64,000 nt of DNA from Ignavibacteriales bacterium (GTDB lineage: Bacteria; Bacteroidota; Ignavibacteria; Ignavibacteriales; Ignavibacteriaceae), in the NCBI GenBank assembly GCA_016709765.1, contig JADJMD010000014.1:327377-391376 (forward strand), read 5' to 3'. A model generated the notes under the pieces. The model searched no databases and was not told the DNA's origin. It worked only from the letters and a program-made list of their open reading frames with translations. Within the stretch, counting starts at the first letter, position 1. Every line of letters starts with the position of its first letter. Positions 49,443 through 58,998 of the stretch are shown here, piece after piece. The translations under genes and the position numbers were made by a program.

Positions 49443-49926
49443 TTAAGCCGCTGTTTCTAAAACATTAAACTCAGATGTAGAAAGTATTTTTTCTAAATCA
49501 AGTAGTATTAATAATCTATCTTCAAGTTTGCCGATTGACGTGATGTAATCGGTATTCATTCCGCCAACCATTTCCGGTGGTGCTTCTGTAATGTTTTTAG
49601 GTATGCGTAAAACCTCACTTACTTCATCAACTATAAATCCTATTGTTTGTCCTTTAAGTTCTACTACAACTATACGTGTTTTTTCCGTGATCTTTTCTTG
49701 TCATCCCAAGTTTTACTCGAAGATCTATAACAGGAATAATTCTACCTCTAAGATTTATAACACCTTCTATAAAATCCGGAGTGTTTGGCACCTTGGTAAT
49801 TTGAGACATTCTATTTATTTCCTGTACACTTAGAATATCCACACCAAATTCTTCGTCCCCAATCTTAAAACTTACAAGCTGTAGTAATTCTTCCTGGTCT
49901 CGTTTTGTTTCTTCACTACTTGCCAA
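49443..49926 (-). CDS. cheW: Chemotaxis adaptor CheW, copy 1 (frame broken once)
   Basis: The locus encodes a complete ~161-residue CheW: QLVSFKIGDEEFGVDILSVQEINRM, VPNTPDFIEGVINLRGRIIPVIDLRVKLGM, and, in the next frame, RIVVVELKGQTIGFIVDEVSEVLRI to the stop. The break is at about 49680, where AC seems lost from an ACAC run; the other copy has ACAC there. CheW links receptors to CheA and is absent from the cheA operon. It starts a sigma28-type unit with the heme receptor. Confidence 0.9.
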
Positions 49927-49988
49927 TTCTATCCTCTTATTTTTCTAATTAAACGTATTTATCCAACCCAAAATGTGTTCCAACTAAA

Positions 49989-50015
49989 TTATCGAAGGTT
50001 TTTTAATTTTATTAA
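49989..50015 (-). promoter_or_regulatory. Sigma28-type promoter of cheW copy 1
   Basis: On the minus strand: TTAA-N17-CGATAA (50012-50015 and 49989-49994), 63 bases upstream of cheW. The same element, with a partly different spacer, precedes cheW copy 2, so both boxes are kept while the spacer has changed. Confidence 0.75.
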
Positions 50016-50185
50016 GTAGAAAAGTCATCTATTGCTTAAAATGATAGAAAATGGTGAAACCAAAAACTATTTGCGTTGAGACAAGTATATCAATATTAAG
50101 CGTTTGGTTAAAATTGTGCAGTCTGGATTTTGGGGACAATTATGAAGGTTAAATTTTTTTTGGGTTCAAAAAATCGTTCTCAATG

Positions 50186-50211
50186 AAAGGCAGCCTCCCC
50201 TGGCTGCCTTT
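50186..50211 (-). terminator. Terminator after the Cys-PAS chemoreceptor
   Basis: A perfect 10-bp stem AAAGGCAGCC / GGCTGCCTTT with a 6-base AGGGGA loop, starting ten bases past the receptor stop and followed by TCATTGAG. It is the best-paired member of the hairpin family also found at 38127-38153 and 41716-41742. Confidence 0.8.
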
Positions 50212-50220
50212 ATCTAATTA

Positions 50221-52380
50221 CTAAACGTGTATCAATTTGCCGTTTGTGCGCACTGCATATTTTTCTTCTTTGCCATCCAGCTTAAACTGTGCAATTAATT
50301 CTTGCAAGTTTAATGTAAGTCTGTTTAAATCCTCAGATGCGTGTGCTATTTGCTGTATTCCGCTTGCACTTTCCTGCGTTACACTGCTTATCGATTCTAT
50401 GTTCTTGCTTATTTGCTCTGATGCACTGGATTGTTCTTCACTTGCTGCTGCTACCTGGGTTACGATATCTACTACCTTCTCTGCTCCGTGATTAATCTCT
50501 TGCAGTGATTTTCCAGCTTTTTCTGCCAATGCTTTTCCTGCTTCTACTTCTTCGGTTCCCTGCTGCATTGATTCTACTGCTCCGCTAGTATCCTTCTGGA
50601 TCTGCTTTATCATTGTTGCAATTTCTTTGGTCGCTTTGGTTGTGCGTTCTGCTAGTTTTCTTACTTCATCTGCTACTACTGCAAATCCTCTGCCCTGTTC
50701 ACCTGCTCTTGCTGCTTCTATTGCCGCATTTAAGGCTAACAGATTTGTCTGATCTGCGATGTCATCAATAACCTGAACAATTTCACCAATCTGATCGCTG
50801 CTCTTGCCAAGTTCTTGAACTGTTTCTGCCGATTTTCTTACTACTTCAGCTATTCTATTCATTCCGTGGATTGTTTCTTCAACTACGCGTCCGCCTTCTT
50901 TTGCTGATTTACCTGCATTCTTACTTGCTTCTGTTGCCTGACCGGTATTCTTTGTGGTTTCATAGATCGTCTTTGTCATCTGTTCTACTGCACCGGCTAC
51001 TTCTGTTGCTTGTGAGCTTTGTTCCTGTGCACCTGCTGCCATCTGTTCAGTTGAAGATGAGATTTCATTTGCTGCACTTGCTGTGGCTTGTACGGCTTCC
51101 GTTACTTTATAGATAATATTTCTTATGTTGCTTACAACTTGATTGAATCCTGTGAAAAGTTTTCCAATTTGATCGTTTTTTTCACTATGAAGTTCTACTG
51201 TTAAGTCTCCTGTTGCAAATTTATTCATTTCATTCAGCATTTCATCAACTTTATTTGATAAATAATTTTGAGCATTTTTAATTTCAGTTGTATCGGTAAC
51301 AAACTCTAGTGCGCCAATAATATTTCCTGCTTTATCTTTAATTGGCGCACCGGTATACATAATTGGGAAAGTTTTACCATTAGGGTTTGCAATTGTTTCT
51401 TCAGTTTTGCTTATACCTTTACTCATTGCCTGGGCGCAGGAACATTTATCAGTCCCGCAATCTTTTGTTTAAAATTATCGTAACATTTTTGACCAATAAG
51501 TTGCTGTTGATCTTTACCTAATACACTTGCACCTGATTTATTCATGTACTTAATGCTGAAATCTTTGTTGATTATCATAACCGGAGTCGGCAGATTATCT
51601 AAGTATTGAATTTGCTCGGATATTTTCTCAATCATTTTGTTAAATGATTTTGCTAAAGACCCCAATTCATCATTGGCATCTAAAATTACTTCCACATTAA
51701 CATCGCCGGCAGCAAATTTATCTGCAGCAGAAGTTATTTTAGTTAATGATTTACTAAGCCATTGTGAAATAAAAAGTGATATGGCTACGGATATAATTAA
51801 TCCAAAAGTACAAAAACTATAGTAGTACTGACGCTAGAGGAAACCATATCTGCCATCTCCGTATTTGAAGTCGTGGTTTTCTCTTCGGTTATTTTTAATA
51901 ATTCATCAATGTCCTTTATTAAAACTGAACAAGCATTATCAAATTCACCCATTTTCGAATCGCCTTCATCAGAACTAATCTTATAACCATCAAACATACT
52001 ACGCCCCTTGTTAAACAATACTTCCATTTCATCAGATATGGAGCTTAATTTTGATACTATTTCAGGGTTTTCCTTTTTGTAGTTCTTTTAATTCTGATAA
52101 GTTATCCTTGGCTTTTTGAAATGATCGTTTGCCTCAGATATCGATGCATCATCTTTTACAAGACTAGCGTCTGTTAGATACTGCCAGATATTTAATACTT
52201 CTGTCTGCAAATCTTTAGCTAGATTTGATTTTTCTGAAGGGTTTGCATAGTAATTAAATCGGAACCAAACTCGTTCATTTTAAGAATTACGAAACCCGCA
52301 AACAAAGCAGTAATAAAAGTAATTGAAACAAAACTTAATAACATTTTGCCCCGGACTGAGAGATTTTTTAAGAATTGCAT
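50221..52380 (-). CDS. Chemoreceptor with a cysteine-rich PAS domain (frames broken)
   Basis: A complete receptor of ~715 residues can be followed through several frame breaks (about 51465, 51815, 52085, 52250). It has an N-terminal membrane helix ([19 protein letters not shown]), a helical periplasmic domain, a second membrane helix, HAMP, and a PAS domain with [22 protein letters not shown]. This PAS ends [17 protein letters not shown] once one A is restored at about 51471, giving a four-Cys pattern C-x8-C-x4-C-x-C. The signalling tip and tail [13 protein letters not shown] follow. It lies 31 bases after a barrel gene. Confidence 0.85.
50326..51003 (-). repeat. Chemoreceptor signalling-domain duplicate (copy 2 of 2)
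   Basis: Near-identical partner of 47427-48103. The identity starts within the last ~45 codons of the receptor and covers the whole signalling tip. It ends near the codons for [11 protein letters not shown], after which the two receptors diverge. Confidence 0.85.
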
Positions 52381-52411
52381 GAAAGTATTTTTCCTTTATA
52401 TTAATAATTAT

Positions 52412-53221
52412 TTAGTCAAATGTGATTGTAAAAGCCCCAAAGTAACCGAAACCATCTTCTTCATTTTTTCCGATTAGATCGTGCTGAAATCCGAAGGCAA
52501 ACGAAAAATTCTGAGTTATATCATAAGTAACGCCCGGATAAAGGGAAAGTTTACTAGAACAAATTTCATTATCTATACAAGCATAACCGGCTACCTCAAA
52601 AACAAGTTGAAGGTTTTCTATTACTGAGTATCCCCATCCTAACCCTGCATAAATTTGATCAGTAAAATTACTTTTACCGAGAGCAGTGGTATAAACAAAA
52701 GCAATATCAAATGAATTGTTTTCATCTATATTATATGATAGCACCGGACCAAAAGAGGCTGTATAAAAATTTTCATTTTGAATAGATGAGTCTGCTATAA
52801 ATTTATTTCCTGCCGGCAAAGAAGTTCCTCCGCTTAAAGCAAGACTAATATCATCACCAGCAATTATTAAGTATTTAGCTCCAAAATTAATTTCCTCGAT
52901 ACTTGATGAAATTGAAGTTCCAATTTCTAATTTATCGGTTAAACCGGAAGTCATACGAAAATCCAAAGACGAGGATGTATTATATCCATCTTGAGTAGCT
53001 GTTTTCCAACTTTCATTAAAAACATGGTTAGAATTCATAACAGAAAAGGCCGGCTCAAACTCAAATGTTCCTTCAGGTAGTATAGAGGCACTAAGTAGTG
53101 TAAGTTTATTTGCCGATACGCCTACTAATTGTGCAAACAAATCAGGGTACATTGGAGTTAGAAGGAATAATATAATTAATCTAACTCCAAATTGATTAAA
53201 ACTTAAAAGTTTTTTAGACAT
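52412..53221 (-). CDS. Outer-membrane beta-barrel protein, transporter-like
   Basis: A 269-residue protein with a signal peptide (about 1-30, ending DLFAQ) and amphipathic strands throughout (FEFEPAFSVMNSNHV, KLEIGTSISSSIEEINFGAKYLI, QNFSFAFGFQHDLIG), ending AFTITFD. It resembles the Phenol_MetA_deg/transporter-type barrel group. Its frame is intact although its neighbours are broken. It lies between cheW copy 2 and a chemoreceptor, the second receptor unit here with a barrel gene. Confidence 0.78.
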   Translation of the reverse strand: MSKKLLSFNQFGVRLIILFLLTPMYPDLFAQLVGVSANKLTLLSASILPEGTFEFEPAFSVMNSNHVFNESWKTATQDGYNTSSSLDFRMTSGLTDKLEIGTSISSSIEEINFGAKYLIIAGDDISLALSGGTSLPAGNKFIADSSIQNENFYTASFGPVLSYNIDENNSFDIAFVYTTALGKSNFTDQIYAGLGWGYSVIENLQLVFEVAGYACIDNEICSSKLSLYPGVTYDITQNFSFAFGFQHDLIGKNEEDGFGYFGAFTITFD

Positions 53222-53254
53222 TCGCTTCTTTCAAAAGTACGTATGTATTTTTCA

Positions 53255-53742
53255 TTAAGCTGCAGTTTCCAGCACATTGAATTCTGATGTAGAAAGTATT
53301 TTCTCTAAATCAAGCAGTATTAAAAGTCTGTCTTCCAATTTTCCGATTGACGTGATGTAATCGGTATTCATTCCGCCAACCATTTCCGGTGGTGCTTCTG
53401 TAATGTTTTTAGGTATGCGTAAAACCTCACTTACTTCATCAACTATAAATCCTATTGTTTGTCCTTTAAGTTCTACTACAACTATACGTGTGTTTTTTTC
53501 CGTGATCTTTTCTTGTCATCCCAAGTTTTACTCGAAGATCTATAACAGGAATAATTCTACCTCTAAGATTTATAACACCTTCTATAAAATCCGGAGTGTT
53601 TGGCACCTTTGGTAATTTGAGACATTCTATTTATTTCCTGTACACTTAGAATATCCACACCAAATTCTTCGTCCCCAATCTTAAAACTTACAAGCTGTAG
53701 TAATTCTTCCTGATCTCGTTTTGTTTCTCCATTACTTGCCAT
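53255..53742 (-). CDS. cheW: Chemotaxis adaptor CheW, copy 2 (frames broken)
   Basis: Near-identical to copy 1 over its whole length, starting MASNGETKRDQEELLQLV. It carries two extra bases relative to a working frame: one A in the ACCAAAGG run near 53607 and one A in the run of seven near 53495. Removing both gives a full ~161-residue CheW. Copy 1 is correct at the first site and has a different error beside the second, so the two copies together reveal the true frame. Confidence 0.88.
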
Positions 53743-53805
53743 TTTTTATCCTCTTATTTTTCTAATTAAACGTATTTATCCAACCCAAAATGTGTTCCAA
53801 TTAGA

Positions 53806-53832
53806 TTATCGAAAGTTTTAAGGATTTATTAA
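53806..53832 (-). promoter_or_regulatory. Sigma28-type promoter of cheW copy 2
   Basis: On the minus strand: TTAA-N17-CGATAA (53829-53832 and 53806-53811), 64 bases upstream of cheW copy 2. It presumably drives the cheW, barrel and receptor genes together. Confidence 0.75.
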
Positions 53833-53969
53833 GTAAGAATGCGGGATTTTAAGCTGATTACAACTATAAGAGATATTAGAAACTATTATATAGAATATAG
53901 CAAGTCGCTATTATTAGGCTTTTGGCTAAAACTGTGCAGTGTTTAATTTGTATTGGGTTAACTAGAGAT

Positions 53970-53997
53970 AGATGACACCTATGGAAAGATGCCATCT
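53970..53997 (-). terminator. Possible terminator after the sigma54 activator gene
   Basis: An 8-bp stem AGATGGCA / TGTCATCT (one G-T pair) with a 12-base loop lies 22 bases past the stop of the sigma54 activator gene. There is no T-tract, so the function is uncertain. Confidence 0.4.
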
Positions 53998-54018
53998 AAA
54001 GTAGTAAAAGTTAGGTAA

Positions 54019-55423
54019 TCAACCAGATGGCGTTACTTTTCTCGTAACTTCAATTCCAAGTTGTTCCATTCTGTAGCGGAGTTTCGATCTCGAAAGACCA
54101 AGAACTTCTGCAGCTTTTACCTGGTTGCCGTTTGTAATATGTAATGTGTCTTCAATTAATTTTCTAAGTACGTGTTCGATTTTAATTCCTTTAGATGGAA
54201 CTTTAAAACGAATTCATCTTTACCGGATTTAACACCCATTTGTCCTTGTGGAACCAAAAATTGGAAATGTCTGTCTTTGAGTTCATCATCCTCCAAAAAG
54301 AAGAGTAACACGCTCCATTACATTTCTCAGCTCTCGGATGTTTCCTTTCCAATAATAATCCTGTAAAATTTCTAAAGCAGTTGGCTCGATGCGTTTTATT
54401 TTTTATCAAACTTTTGCGAAAACTCATTTAGAAAAGCATAAGCAAGAACCGGAATATCTTCTTTTCGCTCCCGCAATGGTGGGATATTTATGTTGCCAAC
54501 ATTCAATCTATAGAAAAGATCTTCTCTAAAATTTCCTTTTTTAACTTCATCTTCAAGATTTTTGTTAGTTGCGGCAAGAACTCTAACATCAACGTTTACT
54601 TCTCTTTCACCGCCAACGCGATAAAATTTCTTTTCCTGTAAGACACGAAGTAATTTTACCTGTAAATCCTGTGAAAGTTCACCAATCTCATCCAATAAAA
54701 TTGTTCCGCCGGATGCAAGCTCAAATTTTCCAAGTTTTGTCTTTTGCTGTGCGCCAGTAAATGCGCCTTTTTTCATGTCCAAATAATTCACTCTCTGCAA
54801 GCTCTCTAGGAATGGCCGACACGTTAATTTGTATAAAGGGTCCATTGGCACGCGGACTATTTTGATGTATGAATTTTGCAATCATTTCTTTACCGGTTCC
54901 GCTTTCACCATCAATAAGAATTGTGGTATCCACACTCTTTGCTAATTTTTCAACAGCGGAAAGTATTTTTTTGATTTTACTGCTCTTGCCAAAAAAATCT
55001 TTTGTAAGGATATCATCTTTAACCATTGCCTGAAGTTTATCTACCTCAGATTTAAGATTAATGTTCGAGAAAGCCTTTTCCACAATCATTTTAAGCTGAT
55101 CTATATCAACAGGTTTAAGTAGAAAATCATACGCACCAATTTTCATCGCTTTTACAGCAATACTTACATCACTGTAACCAGTAATCATAATAACAGGGAT
55201 ATTAAAAAAACTGTTTTTGAAAATCTTTAAGTAGATCTAAACCGTTTACAGTTGTAAGATAAATATCCAATAAAATTAAATCCGGTTCAAAATCCTTAAC
55301 CTTCTCAACAGCAGCTTCTCCATCAAGGCAGTATTCAACCTGGTATTCAAACTTTACTAAAACCCGGTGCAGTGTTCTGCAAACGAGCTCATCATCATCA
55401 ATAATTAGTATTCTGTTGCTCAT
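54019..55423 (-). CDS. flgR: Sigma54-dependent flagellar response regulator, FlgR/FlrC type (frames broken)
   Basis: An NtrC-family activator of ~465 residues follows through about four frame breaks (near 54190, 54400, 54770, 55195). The receiver starts RILIIDDDELVCRTLHRVL with Asp in DLILLDIYL. The AAA+ domain has Walker A GESGTGKE, the sigma54-contact loop GAFTGA, GGTILLDEIGELSQDLQVKLL and VLAATNKNLEDEV. The C-terminal Fis-type helix-turn-helix reads GNQVKAAEVLGLSRSKLRYRMEQLGI. It overlaps its kinase gene by ATGA and lies downstream of the filament-cap genes. It likely activates sigma54 flagellar promoters such as those before fliL and flgB. Confidence 0.88.
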
Positions 55424-56122
55424 ATTATTTTATCTTTTAAGTTAAATTTTATAAAGAACTTTGATCCCTGTTCGTAAGTACTCTTAAAATCAATTTCTGC
55501 ATCAAACTCATTTAAAAGTTTTTACAAACACTAAGACCAAGTCCTGTTCCCTGTTTTTACTTGTATAAAAATCTTCAAATATTTTTTCTTTATGATCGTC
55601 TTTAATGCCGATACCATTATCCTCCACTTCCCAATAGACTACTTTTCACCATTACTATCATCCATATAAGATCTTACAAAAATAGTATTTCTGGAGTTTT
55701 CAGCTTCAATAGCATTAGTAATAAGATTTAAAACACCTGTAATAATTTATCTTTTGAAAATAAATAAATGGCAGATTGGGCTCCAGTTCAGTTTCAATAT
55801 ACATATTAATTCTGCAAGCATTACTTTGCATAATATTTACAGCTATTTGGGTTACATCATTAATAGAACATAATTCTGTTTCAAGATTATGTTTTTTAGA
55901 AAAGTCAGAAAAATTCTGAATAAGAAACATCATTCTATCTGTTGCTTCTGAACATGATTGAATACTTTCTGCAGCGTCATCAGAAATTTGTGAACGCATT
56001 GTTGAGAGATAATCTAAATTAAGTTTTAGTGCAAAGAGTGGATTTCTAATTTCGTGAACAAGACTTGCTGAAAGTTTACCAAGCAATTGAAGTTTATTAT
56101 TGAGTATGTCTGTATTACTCAT
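55420..56122 (-). CDS. flgS: Soluble histidine kinase, FlgS/FlrB type (frames broken)
   Basis: A short kinase of ~235 residues without membrane segments or a recognisable sensor domain. The H-box is LSASLVHEIRNPLFALKLNL and the ATPase part, in shifted frames, shows LITNAIEAEN, VEDNGIGIKDDH and GTGLGLSVCKKLL. It is coupled to the activator gene by ATGA at 55420-55423. Soluble kinases of this kind (FlgS, FlrB, FleS) respond to assembly of the export apparatus or basal body, not to external ligands. At least three indels break the frame (about 55735, 55645, 55555). Confidence 0.82.
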
Positions 56123-56232
56123 CTCATCCGCAAAATGAAACTGATAAACGAAAATTATTTGTTAGTAATATAAAATATTATATCTAATAAAAGAAGTATT
56201 ACGAGAGGAAAATAGCAGATCGGTAGTAGCCC

Positions 56233-56479
56233 TTACTTACCGATCTCCTTCAAAATAGAGTCTGCAACTTTGCTAAGCACTTCATCAGAGTTATAAAAAC
56301 CGCTGTCTATCTTCTTCTGGATTTCCGCTAAGTTTTTTGTTTCACTTGTACTTTGCATTGCTATTGCTTGTTTAGAAATTTCAATTTTGTCTTTTTAGTT
56401 ACATCAGGTTTTTACCCGATGGTTTTTTAAACTTGTCATCACTTTGATAAATAGATGATAATACTTTTCTGATTTCCAT
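56233..56479 (-). CDS. flgM: FlgM-like anti-sigma28 factor (frame broken once)
   Basis: An ~81-residue protein, too short for routine ORF listing because of a break near 56405. The N-terminal part is MEIRKVLSSIYQSDDKFKKP. After the break it reads DKIEISKQAIAMQ and AEIQKKIDSGFYNSDEVLSKVADSILKEIG. This matches the FlgM plan: a variable N-terminus, DxVxIS..A, then EEIKxxIxxGxYxVD..KIAxxML at the C-terminus, which binds FliA. It follows the FliT/FlgN-like gene by eight bases. FlgM would be exported after hook completion, freeing sigma28 for the promoters found here. Confidence 0.75.
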
Positions 56480-56487
56480 AACCTTAC

Positions 56488-56815
56488 CTATTGTAGATCG
56501 TTATTTTTTTTCTGGTTCTGATTAAGTTCTATTTCTTTCTGAACCACTTTGAGCTTATTAGCCCATTCTTTAGTTACATTATCGTACTTATCAGAAATAT
56601 GTTTAGCCATTTGTACAATTTTTTTGATGGCCTGAAATTATTGATTTTTGAACCGTTTTGCAACTTTATTTCAGTTGCAGCTTTCATTTTTTGTTTCGCT
56701 GATGCAAATTTTTCATCAAAATTTTCTTCAGTTAAAGCGCTAAGATCCTCAAAACTTCGCCTAAAAGTTTTTCAACTTTCTCTATTTGATTGTATTGATT
56801 AATTACTGCTCCCAT
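56488..56815 (-). CDS. Small helical protein after fliD, FliT/FlgN-like chaperone candidate (frames broken)
   Basis: A ~109-residue, highly charged helical protein starting MGAVINQYNQIEKVEKLLGEV, then in shifted frames DLSALTEENFDEKFASAKQKM and HISDKYDNVTKEWANKLKVV. Its ATG lies inside the last codons of fliD (16-base overlap). The size, helical character and position between fliD and flgM fit a type III export chaperone such as FliT (for FliD) or FlgN (for FlgK/FlgL). Sequence identity to either was not established. At least two indels occur (about 56755 and 56637). Confidence 0.6.
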
Positions 56816-58579
56816 CTTTTTTGGAAAAAAGATCAGATCCAAATGAACCTGTTGAGGACAATAGCGAGCTAAGTTGAATTTGCAATTGGATATATCTATT
56901 TCTAAGCACTTCGGCATCTTTATCAATCTTTGTTCTGATTTTAGTTATCGAATCACCAAGGGTTTCCACGTTAGTATCAATTGTGTTTTTTCTATTTGTA
57001 AGATACCCTTTGTAACCTGTGTAGGGTGATAATTTATTATAAAGATTTGCAGCTATTCCTGAATCTGAAACAAAAGTTTGTTCAACTTCTTCCATATTAT
57101 TTTCTAATGCATTGTTCAATTGATCTGAATCAGTAATCGAAAGACCAGTGGTGCTGTTAAATGTAATACCCATTTCTGTAAGTGAATTAATTGTTCCAGA
57201 ACCCAATCCGCCGATAGGTGAATATGCGGTTGAACTTAGCAAACTTAGCAATGAGCTGCCCGAGGCATCACCCAAAAGCGCTCCTCTAATTCCGTCGCTT
57301 GAAGTAGTGTTTGTTTTTATATAATTGTAAACATCATTAAAAGAAGTTATAAACTCATCAATTTTTGTTTTTACAGAACTTACATCATTTGCAATATCAA
57401 CGGTTACTTCATTTTCATCGATAGCCATTACAGATTTTAAATTTAAAGTTACTCCTGCAACAACATCAGTAATACTATTTGAGTTTCGTTCAATGTTTAA
57501 ACCGTTAAAAGTTATTTTAGAATTTAGTAAAGATAAATTGTGAACATATCCGGCTGTATCCAATCCGTTTTCATTTTGTACGAATGCGGTTCTATTGCTT
57601 CCAAGATTTAAACCAAATTCACCAAGGATGCCACCAGATAAATCTGAAAGATCTTCAATCTTAAAACCGGCTCCGGAGTTTTTTGCAGTTAATGAAATTT
57701 GTGCTAAACCGTTTGAGGGAGAAAAAGAAGTTGCCGAAACAATTCCGGAAGCGCCTTTTCTTTATCAACAGCAATTCCAAGTTCAGAAAGCAGTGTGCCT
57801 GTATCACCATTAATAGAAACATATTTTGTTGAATCAGTTACAGTTAATTTTAATTGAACATTTGAACCATCAACAACTTTTTCTGCAGCTAATCCGGAAA
57901 CATTATCTAACTGTGTTATAATGCTGTCAATTATCTCATCATAAGTCCCGGCGGAATAATCTATTGTTGTTTCAGTTCCATTCATATTAAAGTAAACGAT
58001 CCTGCAGATAAAGTACTGCTGGAAACAGAATTGGATGTAACAACTGCTTTATCATTATTTATAGCTTTGGTAACAATGCTAGAAAGATCTTCAAAGGATA
58101 TATTTCCATCAGTAAAATCACTTGCTTCAAGCGAGACTGAAACATTGCTTGTGAACTGCCCACCTTCACCATCACCACCTTTTATTGCAAAAGTATAAGT
58201 CCCTGGTGTTGTGATTGAGGAAAAATCTGCAGAGTTTTTATCTAAGGAAACAACTAAATCATTTTTGCAAGTTGATTTACGCGAAGAGCAAAAGCTCCTT
58301 TTTGAGCAGCAGTACTTGCACTTACCGTAACGGCTGTTGTGTTGCTTGAGGTTGCTTTTTTTTACTGCAAACGCAGATGAAGTTCCAGTTGCTTTTAATA
58401 TAGACATTTTACTCTTGGAGTGCATCAACTTTTGTTAATAAGCCCGAGTAAATATTGGAGATACTTGTGTACTTTGTTTTACGTGTTTCAAGAGGTAAAA
58501 TACGTTTTTGAGATTCATTGCTTGTGTAGCTATACACTAATGAATTTATCCCCGAAGTTGTTAAAAGATCATAAGCCAT
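56799..58579 (-). CDS. fliD: Filament cap protein FliD (frames broken)
   Basis: A cap protein of ~590 residues. The start MAYDLLTTSGINSLVYSYT is at 58579, eight bases after fliS. The N-terminal coiled part includes KTKYTSISNIYSGLLTKVDAL. Then come VTVSASTAAQKGAFALRVNQL, IDEFITSFNDVYNYIKTNT and a C-terminal helix with YIQLQIQLSSLLSS. Frame breaks lie near 58420, 58350, 58270, 57985 and 57760, but the family signal is continuous across them. FliD caps the filament and guides flagellin folding. Confidence 0.9.
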
Positions 58580-58587
58580 TGCAAAAC

Positions 58588-58920
58588 CTATTTGTTTTCA
58601 ATTGCTTTTATCCAGCTATCTCTTAGTTCGGATAATATTGTTGTAACTATTTCAAAATTTCCTTTTCGTGCCTGATCCTGGCAGAACTGATAAAGTTTTA
58701 TCAAGTTTATTGCAAGATCTTTATAGCTTTCATCATCAAATCTTAGAAATCCTATTAACTCTTGAATTGCATTATTTGTTTTAATCATATCTTTCTTTTC
58801 GGCGTGAACAACGGCAAAATCAAAAACTTTAATTAAGAGTTGTTCAGGTGGAGCATTAAGAATCTGATTTGTTAGATAAGGATTAAGTTTACTTTTATTT
58901 AGCACAGCAGCTTGATACAT
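58588..58920 (-). CDS. fliS: Flagellin export chaperone FliS
   Basis: A 110-residue helical protein with the FliS pattern: NPYLTNQILNAPPEQLLIKVFDFAVVHAEK at the N-terminus and IGFLRFDDESYKDLAINLIKLYQFCQDQARKGNFEIV in the middle. FliS binds the flagellin C-terminus and delivers it to FlhA. The frame is intact. It lies downstream of flagellin and its terminator and eight bases before fliD. Confidence 0.95.
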   Translation of the reverse strand: MYQAAVLNKSKLNPYLTNQILNAPPEQLLIKVFDFAVVHAEKKDMIKTNNAIQELIGFLRFDDESYKDLAINLIKLYQFCQDQARKGNFEIVTTILSELRDSWIKAIENK

Positions 58921-58940
58921 TTTTTATTTTTCCCAGTTCT

Positions 58941-58974
58941 TTTAAAAATACCCCCGAAGAAATTTCCTCAGGGG
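58941..58974 (-). terminator. Terminator after flagellin
   Basis: A hairpin CCCC-N3-GAAA / TTTC-N3-GGGG (58951-58974), followed on the minus strand by TATTTTTAAAAG. It lies 25 bases past the flagellin stop and 20 bases before fliS, so fliS-fliD would need readthrough or its own promoter, which I could not identify. Confidence 0.7.
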
Positions 58975-58998
58975 AACACCCAGTTACTTATTTAAAGA

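Larger units (their letters stand above)
49927..50220. other. Gap with cheW promoter and receptor terminator
   Basis: No gene is seen in these 294 bases. They hold the sigma28-type promoter of cheW copy 1 (49989-50015) and the terminator of the receptor at 50221 (50186-50211). The part next to cheW is shared with the region upstream of cheW copy 2. Confidence 0.6.
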
